From assembly GCA_963681505.1 (NCBI GenBank), contig OY811972.1, positions 8,822,775-8,886,774 of the forward strand: 64,000 bases of DNA, given 5' to 3'. Source of the DNA: Eunapius fragilis (taxonomy: Eukaryota > Porifera > Demospongiae > Spongillida > Spongillidae). The notes under the pieces were generated by a model. The model saw only the letters and a program-made list of their open reading frames with translations. It was not told the origin of the DNA and made no database searches. A program made the translations under genes and the position numbers. Position 1 is the stretch's first letter, and each line of letters starts with the position of its first letter. Shown here in pieces: positions 52,751-62,928 of the stretch.

Positions 52751-53898
52751 ACGGAAGAAGAATCACCACTAAACAAGGCTGCAGCGGTAGGAAGATCTTT
52801 TGTGCCATGATTCCTGGTAGTAGTGACAAATGTCGCTCCAGTTCTCTCCCTCGCATCAATTTCTTTCTCAATCACTGCCATCACTTCTTCAAAGTTCCAC
52901 TCACCATCAGTTATCGTTCTGCTTACAATGAGCCAAAGCTCCTGTGGTAACTTGCTCATTAACACTGAAGACAGCAGGCTTCCATATGACTCGGAAGGAA
53001 TGCCTAATGATTTCAGGCTCCTAATGTGGGATTCAATTTGGTCACGTAGATATCGAAGACTTTTGAAGTAAGAATGAGACGTTACAGCCTCCAAGTTCAA
53101 TAAAGCATCCATATGTGTGCTGATGATTTGTTGCTTGTTGCCATACCTCTTTTTTAACACAGCTACAGCTTCCTCGTAATTTGCATTTGTGAGTCTCAGA
53201 CCAGATATAGATTCAGCTGCAGATTGCTCCAACAGCGAGTTCAGGTAGTTGAACTTGTCAATGTTCGTCAATTCAGGATTCAAATGAATAATTGACTCGA
53301 AAGAGTCCCAAAATGTAGTCCATGCGGTTAGATTACCATTGAACTTCTTGATGGAAAGTTTCAGCAGCCTTACTTTTGTTCTAAAATAACTGCTGGACTC
53401 TGGCTGCGTTCTCAACGATTCCATGGACAGACTAGGCCTACGCAGACCTGAAGGGTTACGAGGTGATTCTGGAAGAACATCATCTCGAGGCGGAGTAGAC
53501 TGCACACGGGATTGAATGGTCTTCGTTCTGGGTGAAATGTTTGAACGGATTGAATGATAATCCGTCAAATCTGCAGAAATGCTGCATTTTGACAAAGCAG
53601 CATCAATTTCAATTACCGCCAAGCAAATCTTCTCGGCGAATGTGTCCGCTTGGAGTATCTCATCGTCTAATTCGTCCTCAGTCAGAATCAAACTCAACTC
53701 AACAATTTCTGCGTCAAGTGCACGAAGGACGTCTAGCTTTTCAAGAAGCGCCACTTTCAATTGCTGCAATTTCGCCAAATTCCTCTCCAACGACTGGAGT
53801 TCGTCATTCGCCTGCGCCAAAAGTCGAGTAGTTGACGAACGGTGCCCCGAACGGACCCGTTTCTTTTGAGAAAAAGTCACCTGATCAGTCATAGTCAA
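52708..53898 (-). CDS. BEL Gag-like protein (DUF1759 type)
   Basis: 396 codons from ATG at 53898. A coiled-coil-like N-terminal part (LQSLERNLAKLQQLKVALLE) precedes the DUF1759 core (LKLSIKKFNGNLTAWTTFWD, SFESIIHLNPELTNIDKFNY). The end, SSVCCSYCGQS, starts a knuckle that continues in the next frame. It is the structural protein of the element. The ORF itself is intact. Confidence 0.85.
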   Translation of the reverse strand: MTMTDQVTFSQKKRVRSGHRSSTTRLLAQANDELQSLERNLAKLQQLKVALLEKLDVLRALDAEIVELSLILTEDELDDEILQADTFAEKICLAVIEIDAALSKCSISADLTDYHSIRSNISPRTKTIQSRVQSTPPRDDVLPESPRNPSGLRRPSLSMESLRTQPESSSYFRTKVRLLKLSIKKFNGNLTAWTTFWDSFESIIHLNPELTNIDKFNYLNSLLEQSAAESISGLRLTNANYEEAVAVLKKRYGNKQQIISTHMDALLNLEAVTSHSYFKSLRYLRDQIESHIRSLKSLGIPSESYGSLLSSVLMSKLPQELWLIVSRTITDGEWNFEEVMAVIEKEIDARERTGATFVTTTRNHGTKDLPTAAALFSGDSSSVCCSYCGQSQSSVS

Positions 53899-53899
53899 T

Positions 53900-53917
53900 T
53901 CCCGGCTCGAAGGACCA
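53900..53917 (-). promoter_or_regulatory. BEL primer-binding site
   Basis: TGGTCCTTCGAGCCGGGA on the minus strand directly follows the 5' LTR. A TGG start and TTCGAGCC-like body are as expected for pairing with a tRNA 3' end. Confidence 0.8.
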
Positions 53918-54082
53918 TAAAAGAGAATCGTTCGCGTTTATATTGACTACGAATCTACTCCAATGCAGTTGCGCACGGCGGTTGTCAAGCACTTCTCTAC
54001 AACAACAACAATAATAATACATCACGTGCGGTTACGTAGTTACGTAATCGTTCCAACACATTTGTGTGTGTATTTTCTAACA
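53918..54082 (-). repeat. BEL 5' LTR (165 bp)
   Basis: Partner of 47118-47282 with only a few substitutions, suggesting a fairly recent insertion. Confidence 0.9.
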
Positions 54083-54433
54083 ACATGCTCACAATGTACA
54101 TTTAAGTGTCCTGCTTCACTGCACATGATTATTTTTCTTTGTTTCATGAATATAAGCACTCCCAAATATTTATAAGGGGTGTTTAGGTCTACAGTAAGTA
54201 AACATTGTTTAATGTTGGTGGGAATGCTACCCTCAGGAAGGTTATAGCTCTGCCTGTTGATGAGCTCAAAGGCATGGCTAAGTATACAACCCCTCCCCAG
54301 CTATACAGCCTATTCAGCCTATCAACCACAACAACCAAAATAGGGTTTCTTAGGGGTTTGGTCCCAGGCATTATTGAAGAGAGGTTTGGGAAGGGTGACT
54401 CACTCAGTCATCAGCCACTGCAGCTACAAAGTC

Positions 54434-55595
54434 ATGAATCGTAGACATCTAGAAAAGCTAACGTGCGAAGTCCTCCGCCTTCGGCTAGGCGCGGCAAAGC
54501 TCGCGACGACGGGAAACAAGTCTGCCCTGGTAGAGCGCCTCTACCAGCACCTTCGCGAAACCTCTAGCGAGCCAGAGCCAGAGCGAGACGACGCTCCTGA
54601 CGCTGCATCCGAATCCAGCGAGGAATCCAGCAAATCTTCGGATGAGGATGCAACGCCAGAGCCCATCGCTGAAGCCGAACGTTCTCCTCCGGAACGTTCC
54701 CCTCCTCCCGAGGTGGAACCCCGACGCCGACGCAAACGCAAGGCACACAGACTGAAAAGACGTCGTCGATCGACCAGCTCTTCCTCAAGCGCCTCAACCG
54801 ACTCCAGCAACTCGGATGGTTCGGATCACCGCAAGCGCAGGCGCTCTACATAACGTCACAGAAAGAGCCGCTCTAAGCGTCACCATCGGCATCGCAGCTC
54901 CAGCTCATCCGGGTCATCGACGGACTCTCCCCTTATCTCTTGCATGTCCACTCCAGCGAGGCGGATCGTCAAGAAGATAAAGAGAGGTGAGTACGCTAAC
55001 TTCGATAAGTTACTCCCACCCACAGAGGACGCGGTGCGGTGGCGCCCAAAAAGAGTCGCAAGGCTTCCAAGCGGCAGGTCTGCGATCTCCCAAGTTGGCT
55101 AGAGGCTTGGAATATCTTCCTGGCCATCCGAGTTCAGACGGCTCCCAAGACAGCGTTGCAACTGGTAAAATATCAGACCATCGTCTGCCAGCTGTTCTCC
55201 GCTTACCCTGCTGCATCGGCTCTGAAATACGACCGGCTATTTCGGGAGGCGGCGGCTAGAAGCAAGTCGACGTTACAATGGGACGTGCTGAAGGAGGGAC
55301 ATACAGTGTACTGGTCTGGTGCGTTACCCATAACCCCTTTCGTGCCCGGCAGCAGGTGCAGAGTGGCAGCTCCACCCCTCGTCAAGGCTCAGCCACCACA
55401 GCAGGAAACGCCAGCAACCAGCAGGGGGATCGCTCCGTGCTCACCACCACAGGCCAGGAAATCTGCCGTTGTTTTAACTATGGCAAGTGCACTAAAGGAG
55501 CCGAATGCCACTATGCCCACAAGTGCTGGGGTCACGGTTATGGTTGGGACCACCCTGCTACAGCCTGCCCTCGCACCAAGCCGGCACCCGTGTGA
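54434..55595 (+). pseudogene. DIRS-like gag with SAP domain and CCCH zinc finger
   Basis: The start MNRRHLEKLTCEVLRLRLGA leads into a SAP motif (about residues 3-40; LATTGNKSALVERLYQHLR), a DNA-binding helix pair. An acidic Ser/Glu-rich stretch and an Arg-rich basic stretch follow. A TAA at 54851-54853 interrupts. The frame goes on (RIVKKIKRGEYANFDKLLPP), shifts near 55040 (LPSWLEAWNIFLAIRVQTAP) and again near 55320, ending with CRCFNYGKCTKGAECHYAHK, a CCCH-like finger. At least one stop and two shifts, so not functional. Confidence 0.7.
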
Positions 55596-55619
55596 GCTCC
55601 AGCAAGCTCACACACCACT

Positions 55620-57166
55620 ACGAAGCTCTACCTTCGAGCAAGAATTAAGAAATCATCCTGACAAGACCTGGACTTCATGGCTGCTAGCTGGCATTAACAA
55701 CGGTGTTTCCACCGAATATAATGGACCACGTTTTCCGCACACTGCACAAAACCTAGCATCAGCACGTAAGCACCCAGACATCATCAACACTGAGCTAGCA
55801 AAAGAAATTGCGGCTGGACGCATCCTGGGTCCATTCTCAGAGCGTCCACTGACCAACCTGCGCACATCAGGGATGGGAGCAGTGCCTAAGAAGAATGGGA
55901 AATGGAGGGTCATCATGCACCTGTCTGCACCCGAAGGCAGCAGCATCAATGACTTCATTGATAAAGAAGCCTTTCCCATCCACTACGCCACAGTAGACGA
56001 TGCAGTGGCAATGGTGTCCAGATACGGGAAAGGGTGCATGATGGCCAAGATTGACCTCAAGGCAGCATTTCGCATGGTTTCAATTGCAGCAGAAGAGTGG
56101 GACCTCCTGGGCCTTCATTGGAAGGGGATGTACTATGTAGACACATGCTTGCCTATTGGCCTTCGTTCGGCTCCGTATGTCTTCAACCAGTTTGCCTCTG
56201 CCCTCCACTGGATCATGGCCACCAATTATGCAGCGGATGTGATTCACTACCTGGATGATTTCCTCCTGGCGGGCCCAGCTGGACAGCCCACTTGTAGTGA
56301 GTCAGCAGAAACCATGCTCAGAGTATGTGAGAGGTTGATTATCCCAGTTGCCTTGGACAAGCTGGAAGGTCCAGCGACCACCATCACATTCTTAGGCATC
56401 ACCATCGACACTACTCTACAACAGCTGCGATTACCACCTGACAAACTGCAAGAAATGACCACCTTAATCAAATCCTGGCTGGGAAAGCACAAAGCTAGGA
56501 AGCGGGACCTTCTGTCGCTGATTGGCAAGTTGTCCTTTGCTGCCAAAGTGGTCCCATCTGGTCGTCTCTTCCTCCGTAGACTGATAGAGCTGTCAACCAC
56601 AGTCTCCAAACTACACCATCACATTCATCTTAATGTGGAGGCAAGGGAGGACATCATATGGTGGGACAGGTTTCTGCCCTCGTGGAATGGAGTATCGATC
56701 TTCCTCGACCCCAACTGGAGGGATGCAGAGACCAACAGATGCCTCGGGGACACTGGGCTTTGGAGCATACTTCAACGAGGCGTGGTTCCGTGGTGACTGG
56801 TCACCTCATCAGAGACTTCCCTTGCGATCAATTCAGTGGCAGGAATTGTTTGCCATCGTTGCAGCAGCCTGCACATGGGGACATCTCCTGCAAGGACAAC
56901 ACATCACTGTGCACTGTGATAACATGGCAATAGTGCAGTCCTGGTCCAACCAGTCGGCCAGGCACCCAGGAATTCTACACCTCCTGCGGACACTGTTCTT
57001 CATCACTGCCAAGCACAGTTTTATTGTCCGCTTGGTCCACCTGCCAGGCAAACTGAACCGAATAGCGGATGCTCTCTCGCGTAATCAGTTGTCACTGTTT
57101 TCTGCCCTTGCCCCACAGGCCAACCCACAGCCAACACCAGTACCTCCAGTGCTGGCAGAACTCTAA
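55620..57166 (+). pseudogene. DIRS-like reverse transcriptase and RNase H
   Basis: RT motifs include GMGAVPKKNGKWRVIMHLSA, MMAKIDLKAAFRMVSI, CLPIGLRSAPYVFNQFASAL, VIHYLDDFLLAGPAG (intact YLDD) and TITFLGITID. The frame reads to 56796. RNase H begins in another frame near 56725: TDASGTLGFGAYFNEAW, WQELFAIVAAACTWG, HCDNMAIVQSW and RIADALSR, to a stop at 57166. One frameshift thus separates two otherwise well-kept domains. Confidence 0.85.
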
Positions 57167-58567
57167 GTCACCAGATGGAGAAGCTTCTCCGCAGAGCACT
57201 GGCCCCATCCACTTTCAACACCTACCAGACGGAGATTAAGAGGTAATATGATTTCTGCAGCACCCACCACCGGAAACCACTCCCGGGTACAACTCGAACC
57301 TTGGCACTATTCGTGACTGACCTGAGTTTGACCCTCCAGCCAAGGACAATTCAGGTGTACATATCAGCAGTGTCCTACCTACACCACGTGAATGGTCTTG
57401 AAAGTCCAACAACCAACAACCCGGTGATCAAGCTCCTGGTCCAAGGTGTCGAACGTTCCATGCCTGCAGCCCACCTCAAACCAAAACGTCAGCCAATCAC
57501 CAACAAGATTCTAGGACAGATGCTGTCACAGCTGGACAGGGACCACAGAACAGCTCACGATCGCCTGATGCTCAAAGCAGCCATCACATTTGGGTTCTTC
57601 GGTCTGCTAAGGGTCAGCGAGTTCACAGTGGCAAACCAGCATGTGTTCAACCCTGAACAGCACCTTACCATGGAGGATATTACCATGCATAAGGACAGCA
57701 TGGTAGTCACCATCAAGAGATCTAAGACTGACCAGAAGGGTGAAGGTTGCCAGATCCACATCGGACAGACACACACCAAGTGCTGCCCACACTTTGCAAT
57801 GCAGAGGTACCTAGGTCAGGTGACACAATCAGCAAGAAAACCCCTATTTCGGTTTCAATCAGGGACAGCCCTCACAGCAAGGGCACTGAGATTGGTACTG
57901 CATCACCTGATACGAAAGTGTGGCTATAGCACAAAACTGTATAACACCCACAGCCTACGCATAGGAGCAGCAACAGGGTCATTCCATATTCAATTGAGCC
58001 ACCCTAATAACATCACTGTCTAGTATTGAAGTACCATTTCTTATTTACATTGTCCCCATGGAAATGCACCAAATTGCTATACATTTGTATATCCCATGTT
58101 GTATGGTTTTAAAAGTATAAGCTTATTAATTTTTAATCATTTTCTCTAATTTAGTCATTTTAGAAAGATATAACTTTAACTAGGTCTGAGGTATATGGAT
58201 ACATTTTGCACAAAAGAGTACTTGCTATGGAGTTGAACCTGTACCCTATGAATTTCATAACATGATATTATTGGGCTTCATGTTTGGCACAATTTAATGA
58301 CTAAAGTAGTAATTGCTAAAAATATTAAATTTCAAAGCAAACCAAACTTTTACCATAGGTAGTTACTATCACTCCTCACATATTGTACTGATCACCTTTA
58401 AGGGTGAAGTATGTCCTGGGCTGGGACATCCCTTCAAAGGACAGGCAGCCATGTTTTATCCTCCCTTCCTAAGTGTGTTTACTTAGTGCAGTTTACACAG
58501 TTGATGGACTACTTATCTACTCTGTCAACAAAACAATTTACACCTGCATAACCTGCACTACAAGTAT

Positions 58568-60892
58568 CTATTGCCTAGCAGCTAAAGCACAGTTGGCTTC
58601 TTGCATCTCTGTTTTGCTTAGAGTATAGGTTCTTCCTGTGGTTGTTATTGGATTCACATGGGTAAGGATGTCTGAGGGATCTATGTCCATGATATCTTCG
58701 TGATCCGGAAACACAAATGAGCTAGATGGTAATTGTGGATGCAGGAACTTCACTGTGACAACACATTCTGACTCCACAACACTGAGCACACAGCCAAGCC
58801 AACATGCTTCGTTGTACACAACTGTCACATATCCACCAATGCCAATGGCAGTGCATGGAGCACAATTAATACCCTCTCTGTGCACAACCCGTTCGGCTCT
58901 GCAAATTGCGCTTTTGGAGAATTGCCTAACCTCCACCATGCAAGCAGATAAGGGTATAAAACTGTGTAGGCTCTGTGTACCTGGCACTGTTCGGCTCATT
59001 TTATGCCTTTCCTCAAGCATCTTGGCTTCTTCATCATGCTCTTGCACAGTTGCAAACCCAAAGTGCATACCCTGGATGTGGCCAACTGCAAATTCGTACA
59101 GCTGAAGTGCTGTTAGGATGTGGTTGTCATAGGGATGCTGCAAACAAGCCTTAGTTGCAACTCTTTTAACTGTTCCTCCAGCACCATCACCTGCTGACTT
59201 TCCGTGCGATGTAGCAAAAAAATGCCACTCTGCGTAAACTCCAAAGTCAGCAAAATGATGGCACAGGTTGAGGAAGTTTTTGCAATTTTTGTATTGGGCT
59301 GCACACCCATCAGACATATACCAGATCTTTTTAGGTAGCTGGCCACCACAACACACCTGGGTCAGGAAATTGATAAGCTTTCTCTGGAAAAGGTGTACTG
59401 CATTCACATCATGCTGTATACATGAGGATATGACAATGTAACAGACACTTCTCAGCTCACCGTTGTCTCTATAGTAACATACGAAAGGATGAATGGTTGC
59501 TGAATTGTTACTCCAATGGAAGGATTGTATTTCATCCTGGACTACAAAGCTGAAGTTTTCTGAAAAGTCAGCCACCACCAAGAACTCCCCAGGTCCAAGA
59601 CTTTCCTTTTTTTCTCGCATGAAATCAGCCTGCATCTTTGCTATGAGGTCATGAACTAAGAGCTTCTCAAGCATGCAACCGAAACTGTCCAGGAACTCGT
59701 CTACTGTCTGCACCTTGGTTTCCAGCGACGATCGGTCTGTATTAGTCCACTGCCTATACTCTACTGAATCTATCTCACACTCATCCATTATAGCTTGAAG
59801 CTCAGCACAGAGTATTTCAACACCAGGGCACACGGTACATTTACCTAGAAAGCACTCTAAAGAAGGTGGGAAACACTGCATTTTAGCTAGACAATGGCGG
59901 TAGTGTTTTATTTCACCACCTGTTATATGCTCCAACCTGCTACCAACCATCATTAGTTTAACATTCTGGTGGATCTTACACACACAGACTGAGTGTGTGC
60001 CACTTGCTCCAGCTATAACACATTCTGCAGGCCGCAACTGAGCAAATTTAGAGAAACCAACTTTCAATCCTGGGTTGCGTTCTTTGAATTCACGATAGGC
60101 TTCTCTGAGATTGCACATGAGCAGTCTCTTTGGCTGGTGTACCCTTTTCCCATCAGCTCCCCTAACAGAAACAAAGTTCTTCATGCCAGGCATTACCCGG
60201 CTGATGTCATCAGATAGATAGAACTTCTTCACTTCTTCAAAAGCTACATTAACACCATGATCATGTGACGAATTAGGGCTTGACAAGACACCTTTTTCAG
60301 CTACCAACCTTTTAGCCTGCCCAGCCAGATAACGAGAAGCATTAAACACCTTTGCTGTTTTACGAACAGACCAGCTCTTAGGTACAGCTGTTAGGACAGT
60401 CAGCCTTTCGCTTCTTACTGTTGTGGAATGAAATTTCTCCACAAGCTGTTGGATCATCTCCTCCCCATCATTCATTGATACTGCAGATGTACCACTCTGC
60501 ACTGCCTCACTTTCACATCTACTCCTTTTTGCCTTAAACTGCTCGGACAAGGAGAGAGATTGACTACTATCAGAAGATGCATCTTCCTGTCCACTGTTTT
60601 CTACATCACTGATATCAGAAGCAGGAGATATGTTAGCAGTAGCTCCACTTTCCAGTTCACTGTTGCCTAAATCAGCAGGAAACGTGTCAGCAGTATCATC
60701 TGGAGATGTTGAAACGGCAAGCTGCAACTTCATTTCTTTGCGGCACATGGTACAAATGAAGTGACGGCGAGTAAGATGAAGTGATGGATGTGCAGCAATG
60801 ATAGCATGTGGCACAGTCCTTAGACCTTTTCGGTTCGGCTTTTTATGACATTTCAGCGGATCACAGCACACCCTTTCAGCTGGCAGTGACAT
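58568..60892 (-). CDS. DDD/E-type transposase (Sola-like), intact
   Basis: 774 codons from ATG at 60892. The N-terminal Cys/His region (VCCDPLKCHKK ... HFICTMCRK, residues 8-52) probably binds zinc. An acidic Ser-rich linker (60-140) and a helix-turn-helix-like stretch (SVRKTAKVFNASRYLAGQAK, 175-194) follow. The catalytic-type core has VVADFSENFSFV (D442), IWYMSDGCAAQYKN (D528) and ATSHGKSAGDGAGGTVKR (D569 candidate). I recognise this core from many cnidarian and other invertebrate transposases. No stop or shift, so potentially active. It cuts and pastes the surrounding element. Which third acidic residue is catalytic is a guess. Confidence 0.8.
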   Translation of the reverse strand: MSLPAERVCCDPLKCHKKPNRKGLRTVPHAIIAAHPSLHLTRRHFICTMCRKEMKLQLAVSTSPDDTADTFPADLGNSELESGATANISPASDISDVENSGQEDASSDSSQSLSLSEQFKAKRSRCESEAVQSGTSAVSMNDGEEMIQQLVEKFHSTTVRSERLTVLTAVPKSWSVRKTAKVFNASRYLAGQAKRLVAEKGVLSSPNSSHDHGVNVAFEEVKKFYLSDDISRVMPGMKNFVSVRGADGKRVHQPKRLLMCNLREAYREFKERNPGLKVGFSKFAQLRPAECVIAGASGTHSVCVCKIHQNVKLMMVGSRLEHITGGEIKHYRHCLAKMQCFPPSLECFLGKCTVCPGVEILCAELQAIMDECEIDSVEYRQWTNTDRSSLETKVQTVDEFLDSFGCMLEKLLVHDLIAKMQADFMREKKESLGPGEFLVVADFSENFSFVVQDEIQSFHWSNNSATIHPFVCYYRDNGELRSVCYIVISSCIQHDVNAVHLFQRKLINFLTQVCCGGQLPKKIWYMSDGCAAQYKNCKNFLNLCHHFADFGVYAEWHFFATSHGKSAGDGAGGTVKRVATKACLQHPYDNHILTALQLYEFAVGHIQGMHFGFATVQEHDEEAKMLEERHKMSRTVPGTQSLHSFIPLSACMVEVRQFSKSAICRAERVVHREGINCAPCTAIGIGGYVTVVYNEACWLGCVLSVVESECVVTVKFLHPQLPSSSFVFPDHEDIMDIDPSDILTHVNPITTTGRTYTLSKTEMQEANCALAARQ

Positions 60893-60974
60893 CTTCAGCT
60901 AGGAGACACGATGAAAACTAGGCTATGTATCAGTCTATATATACTGAGCTGGACAACGACATGCCTCCTATAAT

Positions 60975-61235
60975 GTAACAAAGGGTGAGCCACACAGCGC
61001 TTTGTATTTAACAAAGGGTGCGCAGCGCTTTAAAAGGTATGTACTGAGCTGGATAAGTCCGATAACGATAAAAGGTAATACGCATCGCTTTGAATTTCTC
61101 CTATGTAACAAAAGGCGCGCAGCGCTTTACAGGTATATACTGAGCTGGGCGACACGCCATCAATAATGTAACAAAGGGCGGCGCTTTGTATTCCTCCCTG
61201 TAACAAAAAGGGTGCGCTGCGTGTATTGAATTGGT
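60975..61235. repeat. Subterminal repeats next to the transposase start
   Basis: Four to five imperfect copies of TGTAACAAAGGGTGCGCAGCGCTTT, each with the palindrome-like core GCGCAGCGC. They lie between the transposase start and the right inverted repeat, where promoter or transposase-binding sites would be expected. Confidence 0.75.
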
Positions 61236-62344
61236 GACCAAAAGAAGCTTGGCGCTTATTAAATGTTGCGTGTAAATTGGTGGTTTTGATAGCAGTTGCA
61301 AAGTTATGACAGTACTGTTATGTGTTATGACAGTGTTTAAACAAAACACAGGATAAAACATGGCTGCCTGTCATTTGAAGGGATGTCCCAGCCCAGGACA
61401 TACTTCACCCTTAAAGGTGATCAGTACAATATGTGAGGAGTGATAGTAACTACCTATGGTAAAAGTTTGGTTTGCTTTGAAATTTAATATTTTTAGCAAT
61501 TACTACTTTAGTCATTAAATTGTGCCAAACATGAAGCCCAATAATATCATGTTATGAAATTCATAGGGTACAGGTTCAACTCCATAGCAAGTACTCTTTT
61601 GTGCAAAATGTATCCATATACCTCAGACCTAGTTAAAGTTATATCTTTCTAAAATGACTAAGTTAGAGAAAATGATTAAAAATTAATAAGCTTGTACTTT
61701 TAAAACCATACAACATGGGATATACAAATGTATAGCAATTTGGTGCATTTCCATGGGGACAATGTAAATAAGAAATGGTACTTCAATACTAGACAGTGAT
61801 GTTATTAGGGTGGCTCAATTGAATATGGAATGACCCAACAGCAGCAGCTAGGAGTGGTCTACCACCTGAGGACATCAAGATCCTAGGCAGATGGCGTAGC
61901 GAAGCCTACAAGGTTTACACACGTCACCCCTTGACACAGCCTTCAAACAGTGCAGTCATAGCATCAGCTCAGTAGCATTTTGGCACATGCACACACAATG
62001 ATTATGTACTACCATGATGTACCCCATGCCTGGAACCAAAAACCACTTAAATCCTATTGGGGAAAATATTTACAATATAACTTGGGGGCGGCACCCTCTG
62101 GGCTTCTACTCCAATAGCCACCTAACCATTGCCAGCGTAATGGTTTGGAACGCAGGCTGACCCAATGATAGCCAGCGCTTACCATTGGTCCTTGCTGGCT
62201 AGGTAGCAAACGTCCAGCTGCGGCTGCTGCCTACCCCTCAATGGGCAAAAAACAACGAAATTGAACATGGGACAGAATTCGGGTGACCTTAAACCATGCT
62301 TTCATACTCAATGCATGGGGAGCATACCAGGGAAAGCATTAAAT

Positions 62345-62928
62345 GACTTTGGCCATCATTTTAGACCAGTCAGAGGGAGTTTCAGTTTGCGTACGTACTA
62401 GTAGCCATTTTAAAGGTCAGCCACATCATCAACTTCAAGCCGCAGTTTTCTAAATCAATTTGCAACAAATATATATTAAGCTCTAGTCAAGAAGCAGTGT
62501 CCCACAAAGTATGTTAACCAATTACCGCCGAGATACATGTACGCATATCTGCGTCAAAAATGTGTTTACTGTTACCAATGAATTCTTCCAGACCCTTTGA
62601 AAAATTGTACCAATTTGAAGTTACACATGTTCACGGCTTCTGATTATGTTGTTGAAACACCCTTCCAGCTACATACCTAAGATTCCTCTGCTGTCTCATT
62701 TAGCTGTTTTTGGACAACTCTAGCTAAACAAAAATATTCCGACATTAATCGGTTTAAAATGGGCCGCTACAGTGATGAAGATAAAGGTCGTATAAGTAGC
62801 AGAGCTAGTTCAAAAAAGAATATCAATCATTTTTACAGGCCATCAGGTGAATGATCATTATATCACACTGTGCTTGCGCAAAGCACACATGCGGTATTTC
62901 GTTCAAATGGGGCACATTTGGTTATATG
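62345..62928. repeat. Third copy of ankyrin-intron DNA
   Basis: Outside the small TTAA element, this matches 24752-25100 and 44265-44600. Together with 54083-54175 and 47093-47117 it shows a third copy of the duplicated intron, split by the BEL and DIRS-like insertions. Confidence 0.75.
62518..62753. mobile_element. Small TTAA-flanked element (piggyBac-like MITE)
   Basis: TTAA at 62514-62517 and 62754-62757. Ends CCAATTACCGCC and, reversed, CCGATTAATGTCGG resemble the CCGATTACCGG ends of elements A and B. The paralogous intron at 44431-44450 (AAGTATTTTTAAAATGGGCC) lacks it. About 236 bp, no coding. Confidence 0.7.

Larger units (their letters stand above)
47118..54082 (-). mobile_element. 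BEL-type LTR retrotransposon (6965 bp, includes a nested element)
   Basis: 165 bp LTRs lie at 53918-54082 (5') and 47118-47282 (3'), each reading TGTTAG...CTTTTA on the minus strand. A perfect 5 bp duplication ACATG (plus strand) flanks it at 47113-47117 and 54083-54087. Two duplicated intron copies (24636-24760 and 44137-44260) keep the uninterrupted site AATACATGCTCAC. Gag, protease and a shortened pol lie between. A TTAA-type element (47331-49872) is nested between pol and the 3' LTR. Confidence 0.9.
57976..61836 (-). mobile_element. Autonomous-looking DNA transposon, Sola-like, with ~486 bp inverted repeats
   Basis: Starts GGGTCATTCCATATTCAATT and ends with its reverse complement. Inverted repeats are 57976-58462 and 61351-61836. 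A 4 bp duplication AACA lies at 57972-57975 and 61837-61840. One transposase gene is in the middle. The 4 bp duplication and DDD-type transposase suggest Sola; the superfamily name is inference. The arms look nearly identical, which points to a recent insertion. Confidence 0.8.
57175..61975 (+). pseudogene. DIRS-like tyrosine recombinase, interrupted
   Basis: Segment 1 (57175-57975) starts MEKLLRRALAPSTFNTYQTE. It has an in-frame TAA at 57244-57246, then FGFFGLLRVSEF (catalytic Arg), KRSKTDQKGEG (Lys) and NTHSLRIGAAT (His-x-x-Arg). Segment 2 (61841-61975) resumes in exactly the same frame with ARSGLPPEDIKILGRWRSEA and YKVYTRHP (Trp and the nucleophile Tyr). The 3861 bp transposon lies between. 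All catalytic positions are visible but on two separated pieces. Confidence 0.85.
54176..62341 (+). mobile_element. DIRS-like tyrosine-recombinase retrotransposon, split by a DNA transposon
   Basis: Contains a SAP-domain and CCCH-finger gag, reverse transcriptase, RNase H and tyrosine recombinase in DIRS order, with no LTRs. Ends are placed by comparison with duplicated intron DNA: TTTATAAATGACT at about 24750 is interrupted here between 54175 and 62341. No target duplication is evident, as expected for recombinase-driven insertion. The 3' part (62089-62250) is related to 39338-39512. Removing the inserted transposon leaves about 4.3 kb. Confidence 0.8.

Noticed and set aside
54485-54810. Open frames on the minus strand across the SAP/acidic/Arg-rich gag region
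   Set aside because: Antisense shadows of a low-complexity Ser/Glu/Arg coding stretch.
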